Assembly (NCBI GenBank): GCA_020831895.1
Contig: JAFIFS010000029.1
Span: 1 to 63,460 of the forward strand
Source: Chromatiales bacterium
GTDB taxonomy: Bacteria; Pseudomonadota; Gammaproteobacteria; Steroidobacterales; GCA-2729495
DNA: 63,460 nucleotides
Direction of reading: 5' to 3'
Shown here: piece by piece, positions 36,175 through 46,075 of the stretch
Layout of the letters: each line of letters begins with the position of its first letter
How positions within the stretch are numbered: position 1 is the stretch's first letter
The notes under the pieces: model-generated
What the model was told of the DNA's origin: nothing
Database searches by the model: none
Seen by the model: only the letters and a program-made list of their open reading frames with translations
Made by a program: the position numbers and the translations under genes

Positions 36175-36807
36175 TTAATGGCGCTTGTCGGGATATTCGC
36201 ACAGGTCGGCGATCAGGCAATCGCTGCACAGCGGGGTCCGCGCCTTGCAGACGTAACGCCCGTGCAGGATCAGCCAGTGATGGGCATCCTGCAGGAACTC
36301 GCGCGGCGTGCATTTCAGCAGCCTGTCCTCGACCTCGCGCACGCTGCCGCCCGGCGCCAGGCCAGTGCGGTTTGCGACACGGAAGATATGTGTGTCCACT
36401 GCGATCGTGGGTTCGCCGAAGGCGGTGTTCAGCACCACGTTGGCGGTCTTGCGCCCGACCCCGGGCAGTGCCTCGAGGTCCTCGCGACTGCGTGGCACCT
36501 TCCCGCCATGCTCCTGAAGCAGTATCCCGCAGGTCCTGATGATGTTGGTGGCCTTGGTGTTGAACAGTCCGATCGTGCGGATGTACTGGCGCAATCCTTC
36601 CTCGCCCAGTGCCAGCATCCGCGCCGGGTCGGGCGCATCGGCGAACAGCCGGCGTGTTGCGCGGTTGACACCGGTGTCGGTGGCCTGGGCTGACAGGATC
36701 ACGGCAACCAGCAGCTGGAAGGGTGTCTCGTACTCGAGCTCCGTGGTCGGCGCCGGGTTGGCGGCCTGCAGCCGCTCGTAGATCCTGCGCCGGCGTGCCG
36801 GGCTCAT
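36175..36807 (-). CDS. nth: Endonuclease III
   Basis: 210 residues. Helix-hairpin-helix LPGVGRKTANVV with the catalytic Lys, VDTHIFRVANR with the catalytic Asp, and a C-terminal [4Fe-4S] cluster loop with four Cys (CKARTPLCSDCLIADLC plus an earlier Cys). It excises oxidised pyrimidines and nicks the abasic site. ATG overlaps the rnfE stop (ATGA), a common gammaproteobacterial linkage. Confidence 0.97.
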   Translation of the reverse strand: MSPARRRRIYERLQAANPAPTTELEYETPFQLLVAVILSAQATDTGVNRATRRLFADAPDPARMLALGEEGLRQYIRTIGLFNTKATNIIRTCGILLQEHGGKVPRSREDLEALPGVGRKTANVVLNTAFGEPTIAVDTHIFRVANRTGLAPGGSVREVEDRLLKCTPREFLQDAHHWLILHGRYVCKARTPLCSDCLIADLCEYPDKRH

Positions 36808-37481
36808 GGCGCGTGTTCCTCTGAGCCGCTGGCCTCGTGGCGGCCCCCCCGGGCAAGCAGCGCGTTGCGGGCCGCCACGAAGAGCGCAAGCACGAGGAAC
36901 GCACCTGGCGGCAGCGTTGCTAGCGACAGGCCGCCATCACCCACCCGGATCGCCAGGTCCGTGGCGCCGGGCCCGAACAGCAGCTCTGCATCGGCAAGCA
37001 GCGTCCCGCGGCCGACCAGCTCGCGTACCGTACCCATCGCGACCAGCAGCAGGGCGAAGCCGCTGCCCTGGGCCAGGCCGTCGACCAGAGAGGGAAGCAC
37101 GGGCTGGCGCGAGGCGAATGACTCGGCGCGGCCAAGGATCGCGCAGTTGGTGACGATCAGCGGGATGAAAAGGCCGATGCGCAGGTAGAGGTCGAACCAG
37201 GTCGCCATGAACAGCAGGTCGATGCAGGTGACGAAGGTAGCAATGATCAGAACGTAGGCGGGCAGCCTCAGGTGGTGATGTATCAGGCTGCGCGTGGCCG
37301 AGACCAGCACGTTGGTTGCCGTCACGACCGCGAGTGTCGCAAGCCCGAGCGCGAGACCGGTGACCAGGCTGCGGCTTACGGCGAGCAGCGGACACAGGCC
37401 CAGCAGCTGCGCCATGCCGGGATTGTTCCACCACAGGCCAGCGCCAATGATGGAGCGGTAGTCCGGCCGCTGGGTTGTCAT
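36804..37481 (-). CDS. rnfE: Rnf complex subunit E
   Basis: 225 residues from ATG 37481, which overlaps the rnfG stop (ATGA). Six-helix integral membrane protein; NNPGMAQLLGLCPLLAVS and VTNCAILGRAESFAS are the conserved RnfA/RnfE family segments with the two Cys thought to bind an intramembrane iron-sulfur centre. Part of the ion-translocating ferredoxin:NAD oxidoreductase. Confidence 0.96.
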   Translation of the reverse strand: MTTQRPDYRSIIGAGLWWNNPGMAQLLGLCPLLAVSRSLVTGLALGLATLAVVTATNVLVSATRSLIHHHLRLPAYVLIIATFVTCIDLLFMATWFDLYLRIGLFIPLIVTNCAILGRAESFASRQPVLPSLVDGLAQGSGFALLLVAMGTVRELVGRGTLLADAELLFGPGATDLAIRVGDGGLSLATLPPGAFLVLALFVAARNALLARGGRHEASGSEEHAP

Positions 37482-38152
37482 GGGTCGCCGCTCACCGGTG
37501 CTGGCCTTTCGTCTGAAGGCCACGCAAACAGAGCCTCGCTGTTCTCCTCGAACCAGCCTAGACTGCGCCGTAGTGCGCTGACAATGGTCCGTCCGGTCAT
37601 ACTGGCGCCACTGATATGGTCGATGTCGCCGCCGTCGACTTCCAGCCGCCAGCGGGCGCTGGGCGGATTGCGCAGCGAGCGGCTGCCGAAGCCCAGGATC
37701 CAGTCCGACTTGTCGGCCTCTATCACGTCGCCGATGCCCGGGGTTTCCTTGTGCTCGATCACTCGCACAGCAATGATGCTGGCATCCATGCGCAGTGCAA
37801 CCAGCATGCGTATCGGGCCGTTGTAACCGTTCGGCGCGACTACGGTGAGCACGGCAGCGACCGGCCGGCCATCACGACGGGCACGCCAGGCTGGCAGCGG
37901 GTCGCGGCTGCCCAGGATGCGCGGTTCGGTCAGCAGCACCCGGTCGCGGTGCAGGTCATTGTCATATAGGTCAGGCGGCAGCACGGTGTTCAGCTGGCGC
38001 AAGGTCTCGAGCGCCTGGTTGCCGCTGATGCGTTCCCGGGTTACGCGTTCGGTCAGCGTCACCAGTCCACCAGCGAGCACCGCGAGCAGCAGCAGCCCGC
38101 CCAGCGGGCGCAGCCAGCCATCGACGCGCGGGTTGAGTGGCTGCTCGCGCAT
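37478..38152 (-). CDS. rnfG: Rnf complex subunit G
   Basis: 224 residues; one N-terminal transmembrane helix and a periplasmic domain. SGASMTGRTIVSAL near the C terminus carries the Thr that receives covalent FMN. Start ATG shares a base with the rnfD stop (TAATG). Role: periplasmic-side electron transfer in Rnf. Confidence 0.95.
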   Translation of the reverse strand: MREQPLNPRVDGWLRPLGGLLLLAVLAGGLVTLTERVTRERISGNQALETLRQLNTVLPPDLYDNDLHRDRVLLTEPRILGSRDPLPAWRARRDGRPVAAVLTVVAPNGYNGPIRMLVALRMDASIIAVRVIEHKETPGIGDVIEADKSDWILGFGSRSLRNPPSARWRLEVDGGDIDHISGASMTGRTIVSALRRSLGWFEENSEALFAWPSDERPAPVSGDP

Positions 38153-39198
38153 TACAGGCCGGGCCTCTGGCTCCGGCCGTAGACACGCGGACGGGTCAGC
38201 CGGTCAACCAGCGGCACCAGCATGTTCATCAGCAGCACGGCAAAGGCGATGCCATCGGGCCAGCTGCCCCACTCGCGGATCACCCAGGTCAGGCCGCCGA
38301 TCCCGACCCCGTAGACCAGTCTTCCGCGAGCTGTCGTGGAGGCCGAGACCGGATCTGTCGCGATGAAGAATGCACACAGCATGGTTCCGCCGGTGAACAG
38401 GTGGGTGCCCGGACCCGGACTGGTGGCGGGGTCGAGCAGCCAGAACAGGGTCGCCGGGGCCAGCAGGCCGGCCAGCACCGCGACCGGGATGCGCCAGTCG
38501 ATGATGCCACGAAAGAGCAGCCAGAAGCCGCCCAGGGCAACGAAGTTCTGTACCCACTCCCAGCCAGCACCCCCGAAGTCTCCAAAGATGGGACTGGCAC
38601 GGATCTCGTCCATCGTCTGCCTCAGGTCGAGGCCGGCGCGGATGCTGTCCAGCGCTGTCGGGCGCGCAATCATGTCCACCGTGAGGCCGGCCGGCAGGTT
38701 CCCGGTGAGTGTGAAGCGCAGCGTGTCGACCAGGCCGAGGCTGATGGCGTCGAGATCGCCGATGTACCCCGCGGGCCACATGGCCATTGCGTCCGGAAAC
38801 GAGACCAGCACCGCCACGTACCCGGCCATGGCCGGATTGAACACGTTGTAGCCGAGCCCCCCGTAGAGATGCTTGGCCACCGCGATCGCGAACACGGTTG
38901 CGAACACGGTGATCCACCAGGGCAGCAGCGGCGGCAGCGCGAGCGCCAGCAGCAGGGCCGTGACGATTGCGCTGCCGTCACCGAGGGCGGGCAGGGCAGC
39001 CCGCCCTCGCAGCCGCAGCGCTGCCGCTTCCGTGGCCAGTGCAGCGAGGCAGGCAATCAGGCAGTTGACCAGTACGCCGGGGCCATAGAACCATGCGAAG
39101 CAGGCGATTGCCGGGAGCAGGGCCCAGACCACCTCGCGCATCATCGCCGGGACCCCGGACGCGGGTCGCCAGTGCGGTGCGGAGCGTGCAAGCGCCAC
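38152..39198 (-). CDS. rnfD: Rnf complex subunit D
   Basis: 348 residues from GTG 39198, placed two bases after the rnfC stop; longer open frames upstream only retrace rnfC. About ten membrane helices; conserved KHLYGGLGYNVFNPAM and the FMN-attachment-type segment around PTALDS. RnfD contributes to ion translocation. The Asp-rich loop and PVSAST motif near the C terminus are as in the family. Confidence 0.94.
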   Translation of the reverse strand: MALARSAPHWRPASGVPAMMREVVWALLPAIACFAWFYGPGVLVNCLIACLAALATEAAALRLRGRAALPALGDGSAIVTALLLALALPPLLPWWITVFATVFAIAVAKHLYGGLGYNVFNPAMAGYVAVLVSFPDAMAMWPAGYIGDLDAISLGLVDTLRFTLTGNLPAGLTVDMIARPTALDSIRAGLDLRQTMDEIRASPIFGDFGGAGWEWVQNFVALGGFWLLFRGIIDWRIPVAVLAGLLAPATLFWLLDPATSPGPGTHLFTGGTMLCAFFIATDPVSASTTARGRLVYGVGIGGLTWVIREWGSWPDGIAFAVLLMNMLVPLVDRLTRPRVYGRSQRPGL

Positions 39199-39200
39199 TT

Positions 39201-40706
39201 TCAGGATCCGCGGTCGCGGGCGAGAAGCCGGGCGAGCGCGTCGGCGTCCGGGTGCTCCTCGAGCGCGCGCGTGCGCTCGGCGAGGGCTGACTGCTCCTGG
39301 CGGATGCGGCGACTCTCTCGGCTGCTGCGCGCCTCCACGCGAAAGCGCGCGTGCCGGGCCTGCTCGCGGCGGGCGAGCAGGGCTTCCAGCAGGGGCCGTG
39401 CGTTCGCAAAGCCTTCCGTGAGCGGAATGTGGCTGGGACAGACATAGTCGCAGGCGCCGCACTCTATGCACTCCGCAAGCCCGAGCCGGTCCAGCAGGTC
39501 AGCATCGCCGGTGCGTCCCGCTACGAGCAGTTCCTGAGGCAGCAGCCGGGCCGGGCAGGCCTCGGCGCAGGCGCCGCAACGTATACAGGGCTGCTCCGCG
39601 GCCGGGGCAGGCAGTTCTGCCGCCGTGGCTGCGATCACACAGTTGGTGGCAGCTGTCACGGGCAGCCCGGGCCCGGTGAGCCGGGTTCCCATCATCGGCC
39701 CGCCCATGATCCAGCGCACCGGCGCTTCCCGCAGGCCGCCCGCCTCGGGCAGCAGTGCTGCCAGCGGGGTGCCAAGCCTGGCCTCGACATTCACCGGTTC
39801 GGCGAATGCGCCGCCCGTCAGCGTGATGATGCGCGATATCAGCGGGCGGCCCGTCCTGTAGAAGCTGGCCAGCGCGGCTGCAGTGGCCACGTTCTGACAG
39901 ATGCAGCCAATGTCGGTCGGCAGCCCGCCCGCCGGCACTTCCTCTCCCGTGATCATTTCAACCAGCTGCCGTTCGCCGCCCGCGGGATAACGTGAAGTCA
40001 CCTGCGCGAGCGACAGCCGGGGGTCGCCCGCGGCCTCGAGCGCATCGCGCAGCGCCACCCGGACCTGGACTGTGCTGTTCTTGACCGCGATGATACATCG
40101 GGGGAGCCCGCTTGCCCGTAGCATGATCCGTGCGCCCTCGACCACGTCGTTCGCGCGCTCGCGCATCAGCATCTCGTCGCAGCTGATGTAGGGTTCACAC
40201 TCGACGCCGTTGAGCAGCAGCAGACGGCCGCCGTGCACCCGCATGAGCTTGAGCGCAGTGGGAAAGCGGGCTCCGCCGAGTCCGAGCAGGCCGGCTGAGG
40301 CGATATCGGCCAGGACCTCCTCAGGCCGGGCACTGTGCGGGTCGCCGGGGCGCAGGCCCGGCCAGGCCAGATCCTGGCCATCTCCCTCGATCTCCAGGCA
40401 GGTGACCGGCGCGCCCCGCCCATCGGCCACGGGGTGCTGCAGCAGGCCGATGACCGTGCCGGAGATCGAGGCATGAAGCTCAAGTCCGTCCAGGGTCCTT
40501 GCGACGGGCTGGCCGGTCAGCACCTGCTCGCCGGTCGCCACCAGCGGACTGGCTGTCCCGCCGGGCGTTTCCAGCGCAAGCAGGACCCGGGCGGGCAGGG
40601 CGGCGGTGCGGATCGGCCTCGCGGTGGTCCGCGACTTGCGCGTGGGCAGGCTGATGCCCCACGCAGGGCGCGGTGGCTGCAGGTCGAACGAGTCGGTAGT
40701 GCTCAT
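39201..40706 (-). CDS. rnfC: Rnf complex subunit C
   Basis: 501 residues from ATG 40706 (overlap ATGA with rnfB). It has a Gly-rich GLGGARFPTALK NADH/FMN-binding region, LLLNGVECEPYI, and two [4Fe-4S] motifs: CIRCGACAEACP and CIECGACDYVCP. It is the NADH-binding subunit. It lacks the long Ala/Lys-rich C-terminal repeats of the E. coli protein and ends soon after a charged coiled-coil-like tail. Confidence 0.95.
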   Translation of the reverse strand: MSTTDSFDLQPPRPAWGISLPTRKSRTTARPIRTAALPARVLLALETPGGTASPLVATGEQVLTGQPVARTLDGLELHASISGTVIGLLQHPVADGRGAPVTCLEIEGDGQDLAWPGLRPGDPHSARPEEVLADIASAGLLGLGGARFPTALKLMRVHGGRLLLLNGVECEPYISCDEMLMRERANDVVEGARIMLRASGLPRCIIAVKNSTVQVRVALRDALEAAGDPRLSLAQVTSRYPAGGERQLVEMITGEEVPAGGLPTDIGCICQNVATAAALASFYRTGRPLISRIITLTGGAFAEPVNVEARLGTPLAALLPEAGGLREAPVRWIMGGPMMGTRLTGPGLPVTAATNCVIAATAAELPAPAAEQPCIRCGACAEACPARLLPQELLVAGRTGDADLLDRLGLAECIECGACDYVCPSHIPLTEGFANARPLLEALLARREQARHARFRVEARSSRESRRIRQEQSALAERTRALEEHPDADALARLLARDRGS

Positions 40707-41191
40707 TGCGCCTCCATGCTGATGCAGTCTACCGGACACGCAGGCAGGCACAGCTGGCAGCCGGTGCACTCGGCTGCAATGACCGTATGCATGAAGCGAG
40801 GTGCGCCGACGATCGCGTCTACCGGGCAGGCGGGCAGACAGCGGGCACAGCCTATGCAGGCCGCCTCGTCGATCCGTGCCACCGTTCCCGGGCGAAACGT
40901 GCCCTGGGTGGGCGTGGCGCCCACCTCGCGATCCAGCAGCCTGGCCAAGGCCTGAGTGGTCTGCTCGCCACCGGGCGGGCATAGGTTCAGGGGGGCCAGC
41001 TCGCGCACGATGGCCTCGGCATAGGGTCTGCAGCCCGGGTAACCGCATTGTGCGCACTGGATCTGCGGCAGCAGCGCGCACACAGCATCCACATCCTGAT
41101 CGTCCCCGGCGCCGCCACGTCGTGCGAGGAGGGTCAGCAGCACGCCGAGCACCGCCGAGAGCCCGACCAGCACCAAGAGGCCTGCCAGCAT
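40703..41191 (-). CDS. rnfB: Rnf complex subunit B
   Basis: 162 residues. N-terminal membrane helix, CAQCGYPGCRPYAEAI cluster motif, then two ferredoxin motifs CIGCARCLPACP and CTGCQLCLPACP. It accepts electrons from ferredoxin. 34 bases after rnfA. Confidence 0.95.
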   Translation of the reverse strand: MLAGLLVLVGLSAVLGVLLTLLARRGGAGDDQDVDAVCALLPQIQCAQCGYPGCRPYAEAIVRELAPLNLCPPGGEQTTQALARLLDREVGATPTQGTFRPGTVARIDEAACIGCARCLPACPVDAIVGAPRFMHTVIAAECTGCQLCLPACPVDCISMEAQ

Positions 41192-41225
41192 CAGAGCTTA
41201 CCCCCGTCAGGCAAGGCCGGGATGC

Positions 41226-41807
41226 TCAGGACTGGCTGAGCCCGGCGAAGCCCAGGAAGGCCAGCGACATCAGGCTGGCAGTCACCAGGGCTATCGGGAC
41301 ACCGCGGAAGTGCAGCGGCACGTCTGCTGCCGCAAGCCGCTCGCGCAGCCCGGAGAAACTGATCATCACCAGGCAGAACCCGAGCCCGGCAGCCAGCCCG
41401 AATACCAGGGCCTCGACCAGGCTGCTCATGCGCCCGGTGTTGATCAGGGCGACACCGAGCACCGCACAGTTGCTGGTGATCAGCGGCAGGTAGACGCCGA
41501 GCCTCTGGTGCAGGATGGTGCTGCTGTGCCTGAGAACCAGCTCTGTCGCCTGGACCGTGCCGGCGATGACCAGGATGAACCCCAGTATGCGCAGGTAGCC
41601 CAGATCCAGCGGTATCAGCAGCCAGTAGTCGAGTATCCAGGTCAGACCGGAGCTCAGCGTCAGTACCAGCGTGGTCGCAAGTGAAAGCCCCAGGGCGTTG
41701 TCCAGGCGGCTGCTGGCACCGAGGACCGGGCAGAGCCCGAGAAAGCGGACCAGGACAAAATTGTTGACCAGCGCGGCCCCGGTTGCGATCAGCAGCAGAT
41801 CGCCCAT
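41226..41807 (-). CDS. rnfA: Rnf complex subunit A
   Basis: 193 residues, six membrane helices. NNFVLVRFLGLCPVLGAS and ITSNCAVLGVALIN carry the paired conserved Cys of the RnfA/E family. Its start overlaps the metG stop by one base, so it probably depends on transcription from upstream genes. Confidence 0.96.
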   Translation of the reverse strand: MGDLLLIATGAALVNNFVLVRFLGLCPVLGASSRLDNALGLSLATTLVLTLSSGLTWILDYWLLIPLDLGYLRILGFILVIAGTVQATELVLRHSSTILHQRLGVYLPLITSNCAVLGVALINTGRMSSLVEALVFGLAAGLGFCLVMISFSGLRERLAAADVPLHFRGVPIALVTASLMSLAFLGFAGLSQS

Positions 41808-43849
41808 CAGCTCACGCGTGCTCCCGCCGGTGCGGGGGCATCAGGTCCGACCAGGAACAGCTGTTCGCCGTCGGCTGCGGCCAGCACCATGCCCTCGGAA
41901 ATTCCGAAACGCATCTTGCGCGGCTGCAGGTTGGCGACCAGTATCACCTGGCGTCCGGCCAGCTGTGCTGCGTCGTAGCCGGCGCGAATCCCGGAGAAGA
42001 CCGTGCGCTGCTCGCCAGCGCCGGCGTCCAGAACCAGCCGCAGCAGGCGGTCTGCCCCCTCCACCTCGCTCGCCTCCAGCACGGTGGCAATACGCAGCTC
42101 CACCTTAAGAAAGTCGTCGATCGTGATCATCTCGTCTCCGTCAGCCGGCGGGGCCGGCTGGCTGCCAGAAGGGGGCGCTGCCTGCGGGGCTGCGCGGGAA
42201 TGCTCAAGCATTCGCGTGATGGCTGCGGTCTCGACCCGTGACATCAGCGGTTCATAAGCGGCGATGGGGTGTGAGAGCAGGGGCCTGGCGCGATCCGCCC
42301 AGTCGAGAGGCTGCCCGCCCAGGAAGGTCTGCGCGCGGCTTGCCATCAGCGGCAGCACCGGGGCCAGGTAGATCATCAGCACGCGGAAGAGGTTGAGCCC
42401 CTGTGTGCACACCTGCTGTACACGCGCGGCCTGCGCGGGGTCCCTGGCCAGCTGCCAGGGCTTGTGCTCGTCGATATAGCGGTTGGCCTGGTCGGCAAGG
42501 CGCATGATCTCGCGCATGGCACGGCCATATTCGCGCGCCTCGTACCAGCGTCCGATGGATTCCCCGGCCTCGACGAAGCGCTGGTAGAGCTTCAGGTCAT
42601 CGAGCTCCGCGGCGAGCATTCCACCATGTCCCCGGCTGATGAAGCCCGCGCAGCGGCTGGCCAGATTGACGAACTTGCCGACCAGGTCTGCATTCACCCT
42701 GGCGACGAAGTCCTCCAGGTTCAGGTCGATGTCATCGATGCCGGAGCCGAGCTTGAACGCGTAGTAGTAACGCAGCGCCTCCGGGTCCAAGTGCTCGAGC
42801 CACGTGGCCGCCGATATGAAGGTGCCGCGCGATTTCGACATCTTCTGCCCGTTGACCGTCAGGAATCCGTGCACGTGCACAGCCGTGGGCCGGCGAAAGC
42901 CCGATGCTTCCAGGACGGCGGGCCAGAACAGCGTGTGGAAGTAGGCAATGTCCTTGCCGATGAAGTGGTGCATCTCCGTCGGGCTGGCGGGCGAGGCGTA
43001 GCGCTCGAACTCAAGGCCCCTGGAGCGACCGGCCTCGCTGCCGCAGTACTGGCGGAGGCTCGCCAGATAGCCGACCGGCGCATCGAGCCAGACATAGAAG
43101 TACTTGTCCCGTGTGCCCGGGATCCGGAAGCCGAAGTAGGGCGCATCGCGCGAGATGTCCCAGTCGCGGAGACCTGCGGCGAACCACTCCTCGAGCTTCT
43201 GCGCAATCTGTGCCCCGACGGCACCGCCGGCCAGCCACGCGCGCAGGCTGTCGGTGAATGCGGCGAGGCGGAAGAAGAAATGCTCGGAGCTGCGCCGGAC
43301 CGGGGTTGTGCCGCTGACCACCGAGCGGGGATCCAGCAGGTCGGACGGGGAGTAGGTGGCCCCGCAGGCCTCGCAGCTGTCGCCGTACTGGTCAGGGGCG
43401 CCACAGGCAGGACAGGTGCCGCGCACGAACCGGTCGGGCAGGAACATTCCGGCCTCGGCATCGTAGGCCTGCTCGACGTCGCGCCGCTCGATGAGGCCGC
43501 CTGCCTCGAGCCGCTGGTAGATCTGCTCGACCAGCAGCCTGTTTTCCTCAGAATGCGTGGTGTGATAGTTGTCGAACGCCACGCCGAAGGCGGCGAAATC
43601 CCGCTGGTGTTCGGCCCGGAAGCGCTCGACCAGTACCTCCGGCGCGATGCCTTCCTCGCGTGCCTTGAGCATCACCGGCGTGCCATGGGCATCGCTGGCA
43701 CAGACGTAGGTGACCTCGTGCCCGGCCATGCGCATGTAGCGTGCCCAGATGTCTGTCTGGACGTACTCGACGAGGTGGCCGATATGTATCGCGCCGTTCG
43801 CATAGGGCAGGGCGCTGGTCACCAGGATTTCGCGGCGCCGGCTGCTCAT
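41807..43849 (-). CDS. metG: Methionyl-tRNA synthetase
   Basis: 680 residues from ATG 43849; the much longer open frame upstream is antisense/out-of-frame to the ATPase gene. Class I signatures [11 protein letters not shown] and KMSKSRGTF, a zinc-binding knuckle with Cys pairs (CPACGAP, CEACGA), and a C-terminal tRNA-binding domain (~580-680, [12 protein letters not shown]) joined by a Pro/Ala-rich linker. It overlaps the preceding PilT-like gene by ATGA, an unusual partner. Confidence 0.97.
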   Translation of the reverse strand: MSSRRREILVTSALPYANGAIHIGHLVEYVQTDIWARYMRMAGHEVTYVCASDAHGTPVMLKAREEGIAPEVLVERFRAEHQRDFAAFGVAFDNYHTTHSEENRLLVEQIYQRLEAGGLIERRDVEQAYDAEAGMFLPDRFVRGTCPACGAPDQYGDSCEACGATYSPSDLLDPRSVVSGTTPVRRSSEHFFFRLAAFTDSLRAWLAGGAVGAQIAQKLEEWFAAGLRDWDISRDAPYFGFRIPGTRDKYFYVWLDAPVGYLASLRQYCGSEAGRSRGLEFERYASPASPTEMHHFIGKDIAYFHTLFWPAVLEASGFRRPTAVHVHGFLTVNGQKMSKSRGTFISAATWLEHLDPEALRYYYAFKLGSGIDDIDLNLEDFVARVNADLVGKFVNLASRCAGFISRGHGGMLAAELDDLKLYQRFVEAGESIGRWYEAREYGRAMREIMRLADQANRYIDEHKPWQLARDPAQAARVQQVCTQGLNLFRVLMIYLAPVLPLMASRAQTFLGGQPLDWADRARPLLSHPIAAYEPLMSRVETAAITRMLEHSRAAPQAAPPSGSQPAPPADGDEMITIDDFLKVELRIATVLEASEVEGADRLLRLVLDAGAGEQRTVFSGIRAGYDAAQLAGRQVILVANLQPRKMRFGISEGMVLAAADGEQLFLVGPDAPAPAGARVS

Positions 43850-44910
43850 CCTGCCGGGCTCCTGAACTCCTCGAATTTCCGTTTCTCGATGGCCGCCTCG
43901 TACGCGGACTGCCCGCTGATGATGCCGCGGTCCATGAGCTCGCGCAGCGAGCCGTCCATGGTGCACATGCCGGCCGAACGGCCGCCCTGCATGGCGTTCT
44001 CGAGCTGGTCCAGCTTGCCCTGCCGGATCAGGTTGGATATCGCCGGCGTATTGACCATGATCTCGAGTGCGGCCACCAGGCCAGGCTGGTCCTCGCGGCC
44101 CACCAGCTGCTGCGAGATGACCCCCCGCAGCGAGGTGGAGAGCATCGTGCGCACGTGCGACTGCTTGTCGGTGGGGAACGAGTTCACGATCCGGTCCACG
44201 GTCTGGGGGGCGCCATTGGTGTGCAGTGTGCCCATCACGAGGATGCCCATCTCCGCGGCGGTCACCGCTATGCTGATGGTTTCCAGGTCGCGCATCTCGC
44301 CCACCAGGATCACGTCCGGATCCTCGCGCAGCGCCGAGTGCAGTGCTGCCGAAAAGCTCGGCGTATGGACGCCGACCTGGCGCTGGCTGATGAGACAGCG
44401 TCGCCGGCGATGGACGAACTCTATCGGGTCCTCTATGGTCACGATATGGCCGTTGAGGCGGCCGTTGATCTCGTCGATCATCGCCGCGAGCGTCGTCGAC
44501 TTGCCTGAACCGGTCTTGCCTGTAACCAGTATCATCCCCTGGGTCTGGCGGCACATGCTGGCGACAACAGGTGGCAGCTTCAGCTCCTCGAGGGTCCTCG
44601 CCTTGGAGGGGATCGCCCGAAAGATCCCCCCGATCCCGCCCAGGTGACGGAACACGTTCACGCGAAAGCGCGCGACGTCCGCGACCGTGTAGGCAAAGTC
44701 CGCAGACTCCCGCTCCCTGAACTCCTGGCGTGCCGCAGGCGGCATGATGGGGTCCAGTATCCTGCCCACCGTATCGGCCGACAGGGTCTCCGGTGCCAGG
44801 ATCTGCAGCTCGCCATAGACGCGGGCCCGCGGCGGCTCGCCGCCAATGAAGTGCAGGTCCGAGCCGTTCTTCGCGACCAGCTGGCGAAGGTACTGGTCGA
44901 TCTCGTTCAT
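43846..44910 (-). CDS. PilT-type twitching/retraction ATPase (second copy)
   Basis: 354 residues. Walker [11 protein letters not shown], Asp box ISQRQVG-preceding IEDPIEFVH, Walker [11 protein letters not shown], His box GTLHTNGA and [10 protein letters not shown]. It powers retraction of type IV pili. No pilin or pilM-Q genes are in the window. Start overlaps the first copy's stop (ATGA). Confidence 0.94.
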   Translation of the reverse strand: MNEIDQYLRQLVAKNGSDLHFIGGEPPRARVYGELQILAPETLSADTVGRILDPIMPPAARQEFRERESADFAYTVADVARFRVNVFRHLGGIGGIFRAIPSKARTLEELKLPPVVASMCRQTQGMILVTGKTGSGKSTTLAAMIDEINGRLNGHIVTIEDPIEFVHRRRRCLISQRQVGVHTPSFSAALHSALREDPDVILVGEMRDLETISIAVTAAEMGILVMGTLHTNGAPQTVDRIVNSFPTDKQSHVRTMLSTSLRGVISQQLVGREDQPGLVAALEIMVNTPAISNLIRQGKLDQLENAMQGGRSAGMCTMDGSLRELMDRGIISGQSAYEAAIEKRKFEEFRSPAG

Positions 44911-46016
44911 GAAGCGCTGTCTTCCGGCCGCATGTCTGGCCGGGGCGCGATGACGCTGGTGTCCGTCACGAAACGCGAGAACGCCGACTTGTCGGTCGCG
45001 TAACGGAAGGCATCGTCCGGATCGAGCTCCTTGCGCTGTATGCCATCCAGCAGTGCCTGGTCCATCAGCTGCATGCCTAGGTCGCGCCCGGTCTGCAGCT
45101 GCGCCGGGATCTGGTGGGTCTGTTCGGTCATGATCAGCTTCGCGATCGCTCGGGTCATCACCATGATCTCCAGCACGGCGCGTCGGCCCCGGCCATCAGG
45201 CGTGCGCACCAGAGTCTGGGTGATGACGGCATTCAGGCTCTGGGCCAGGAAACTCTTGGCCTGTTCACGCATCTCTCCGGGCAGCGCGTCCGTGATGCGG
45301 TCAATCGTCTTGACTGCCCCGGTCGTATGCAGCGTTCCCAGTACCAGGTGGCCTGTTTCGGCCGCTGTCATCGCCATCGAGATGGTCTCGGCGTCGCGCA
45401 GTTCGCCGACCAGTATGACCTCCGGATCCTGGCGCAGCGCTGCACGGATGCCGTCCGCGAAGCTGGTCAGATGAGTGCCGAGCTCCCGCTGGATGATCTG
45501 GGAGCGCTTGCTCCTGTGAACGAACTCGATCGGGTCCTCGAGGCTGATGATGTTCGCGTTCCGGGTGGTGTTCAGGTGGTCGATGATCGCCGCGAGCGTC
45601 GTCGACTTGCCGGTTCCGGTAGAACCCGTCACAAGCATCATGCCCTGATGGTGGTTGCATAGTTCCCGGATGACAGCGGGCAGCCCCAGCGAGTCCAGGC
45701 TGGGTATCTCACCGGGAATGAAGCGGAAGGTTGCGCCTACGCCGGTTTCCTTCCGGAATACGTTGACCCTGAAGCGGCCGCCATCCTCCGATACGTAGGA
45801 GAAGTCGAGGTCGGAGCCGTCCTGGAACTGCTGTTTCTGGGAAGGGCCGAGGATCTCGCCGATGTAGGTCTCGAGCTCCGTGTCGCCAAGATCACGGAAC
45901 TTGATCGGCATCAGGTCTCCATGCATGCGCAGCATGGGCGGCACGCCCACGGCCAGGTGCACGTCGGAGCAGCCCTGGGCAAGGCCGAGCTTCAGGAAAG
46001 CGTCGATTCTGGGCAT
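44907..46016 (-). CDS. PilT/PilU-type retraction ATPase (first copy)
   Basis: 369 residues. [29 protein letters not shown] and GTLHTTGA motifs. It has a longer C-terminal tail than the following copy (to ~369), which is PilU-like, but PilT vs PilU cannot be fixed by reading alone. It follows the HEAT-kinase gene by 59 bases. Confidence 0.92.
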   Translation of the reverse strand: MPRIDAFLKLGLAQGCSDVHLAVGVPPMLRMHGDLMPIKFRDLGDTELETYIGEILGPSQKQQFQDGSDLDFSYVSEDGGRFRVNVFRKETGVGATFRFIPGEIPSLDSLGLPAVIRELCNHHQGMMLVTGSTGTGKSTTLAAIIDHLNTTRNANIISLEDPIEFVHRSKRSQIIQRELGTHLTSFADGIRAALRQDPEVILVGELRDAETISMAMTAAETGHLVLGTLHTTGAVKTIDRITDALPGEMREQAKSFLAQSLNAVITQTLVRTPDGRGRRAVLEIMVMTRAIAKLIMTEQTHQIPAQLQTGRDLGMQLMDQALLDGIQRKELDPDDAFRYATDKSAFSRFVTDTSVIAPRPDMRPEDSAS

Positions 46017-46075
46017 CAGGCTCTGGTGGTCCGGCAGCGCTGGTTCGGGACGGGCCCGGGCTGCGGCGGCTCCGG

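Noticed and set aside
39201..41081. 626-residue version of RnfC
   Set aside because: The added N terminus overlaps rnfB out of frame; the family start is ATG 40706.
41807..44554. 915-residue version of MetG
   Set aside because: The extra upstream part is a second frame of the PilT-type gene; MetG starts at ATG 43849.
42464..44647. 727-residue open frame antisense to metG
   Set aside because: Composition follows the complement of metG and the ATPase gene; no domain or start signal. Same for long antisense frames over aceE (27477-29489), rnfD (38137-39447), the kinase (46424-48136), proS (55352-56482) and TgpA (59685-61016).
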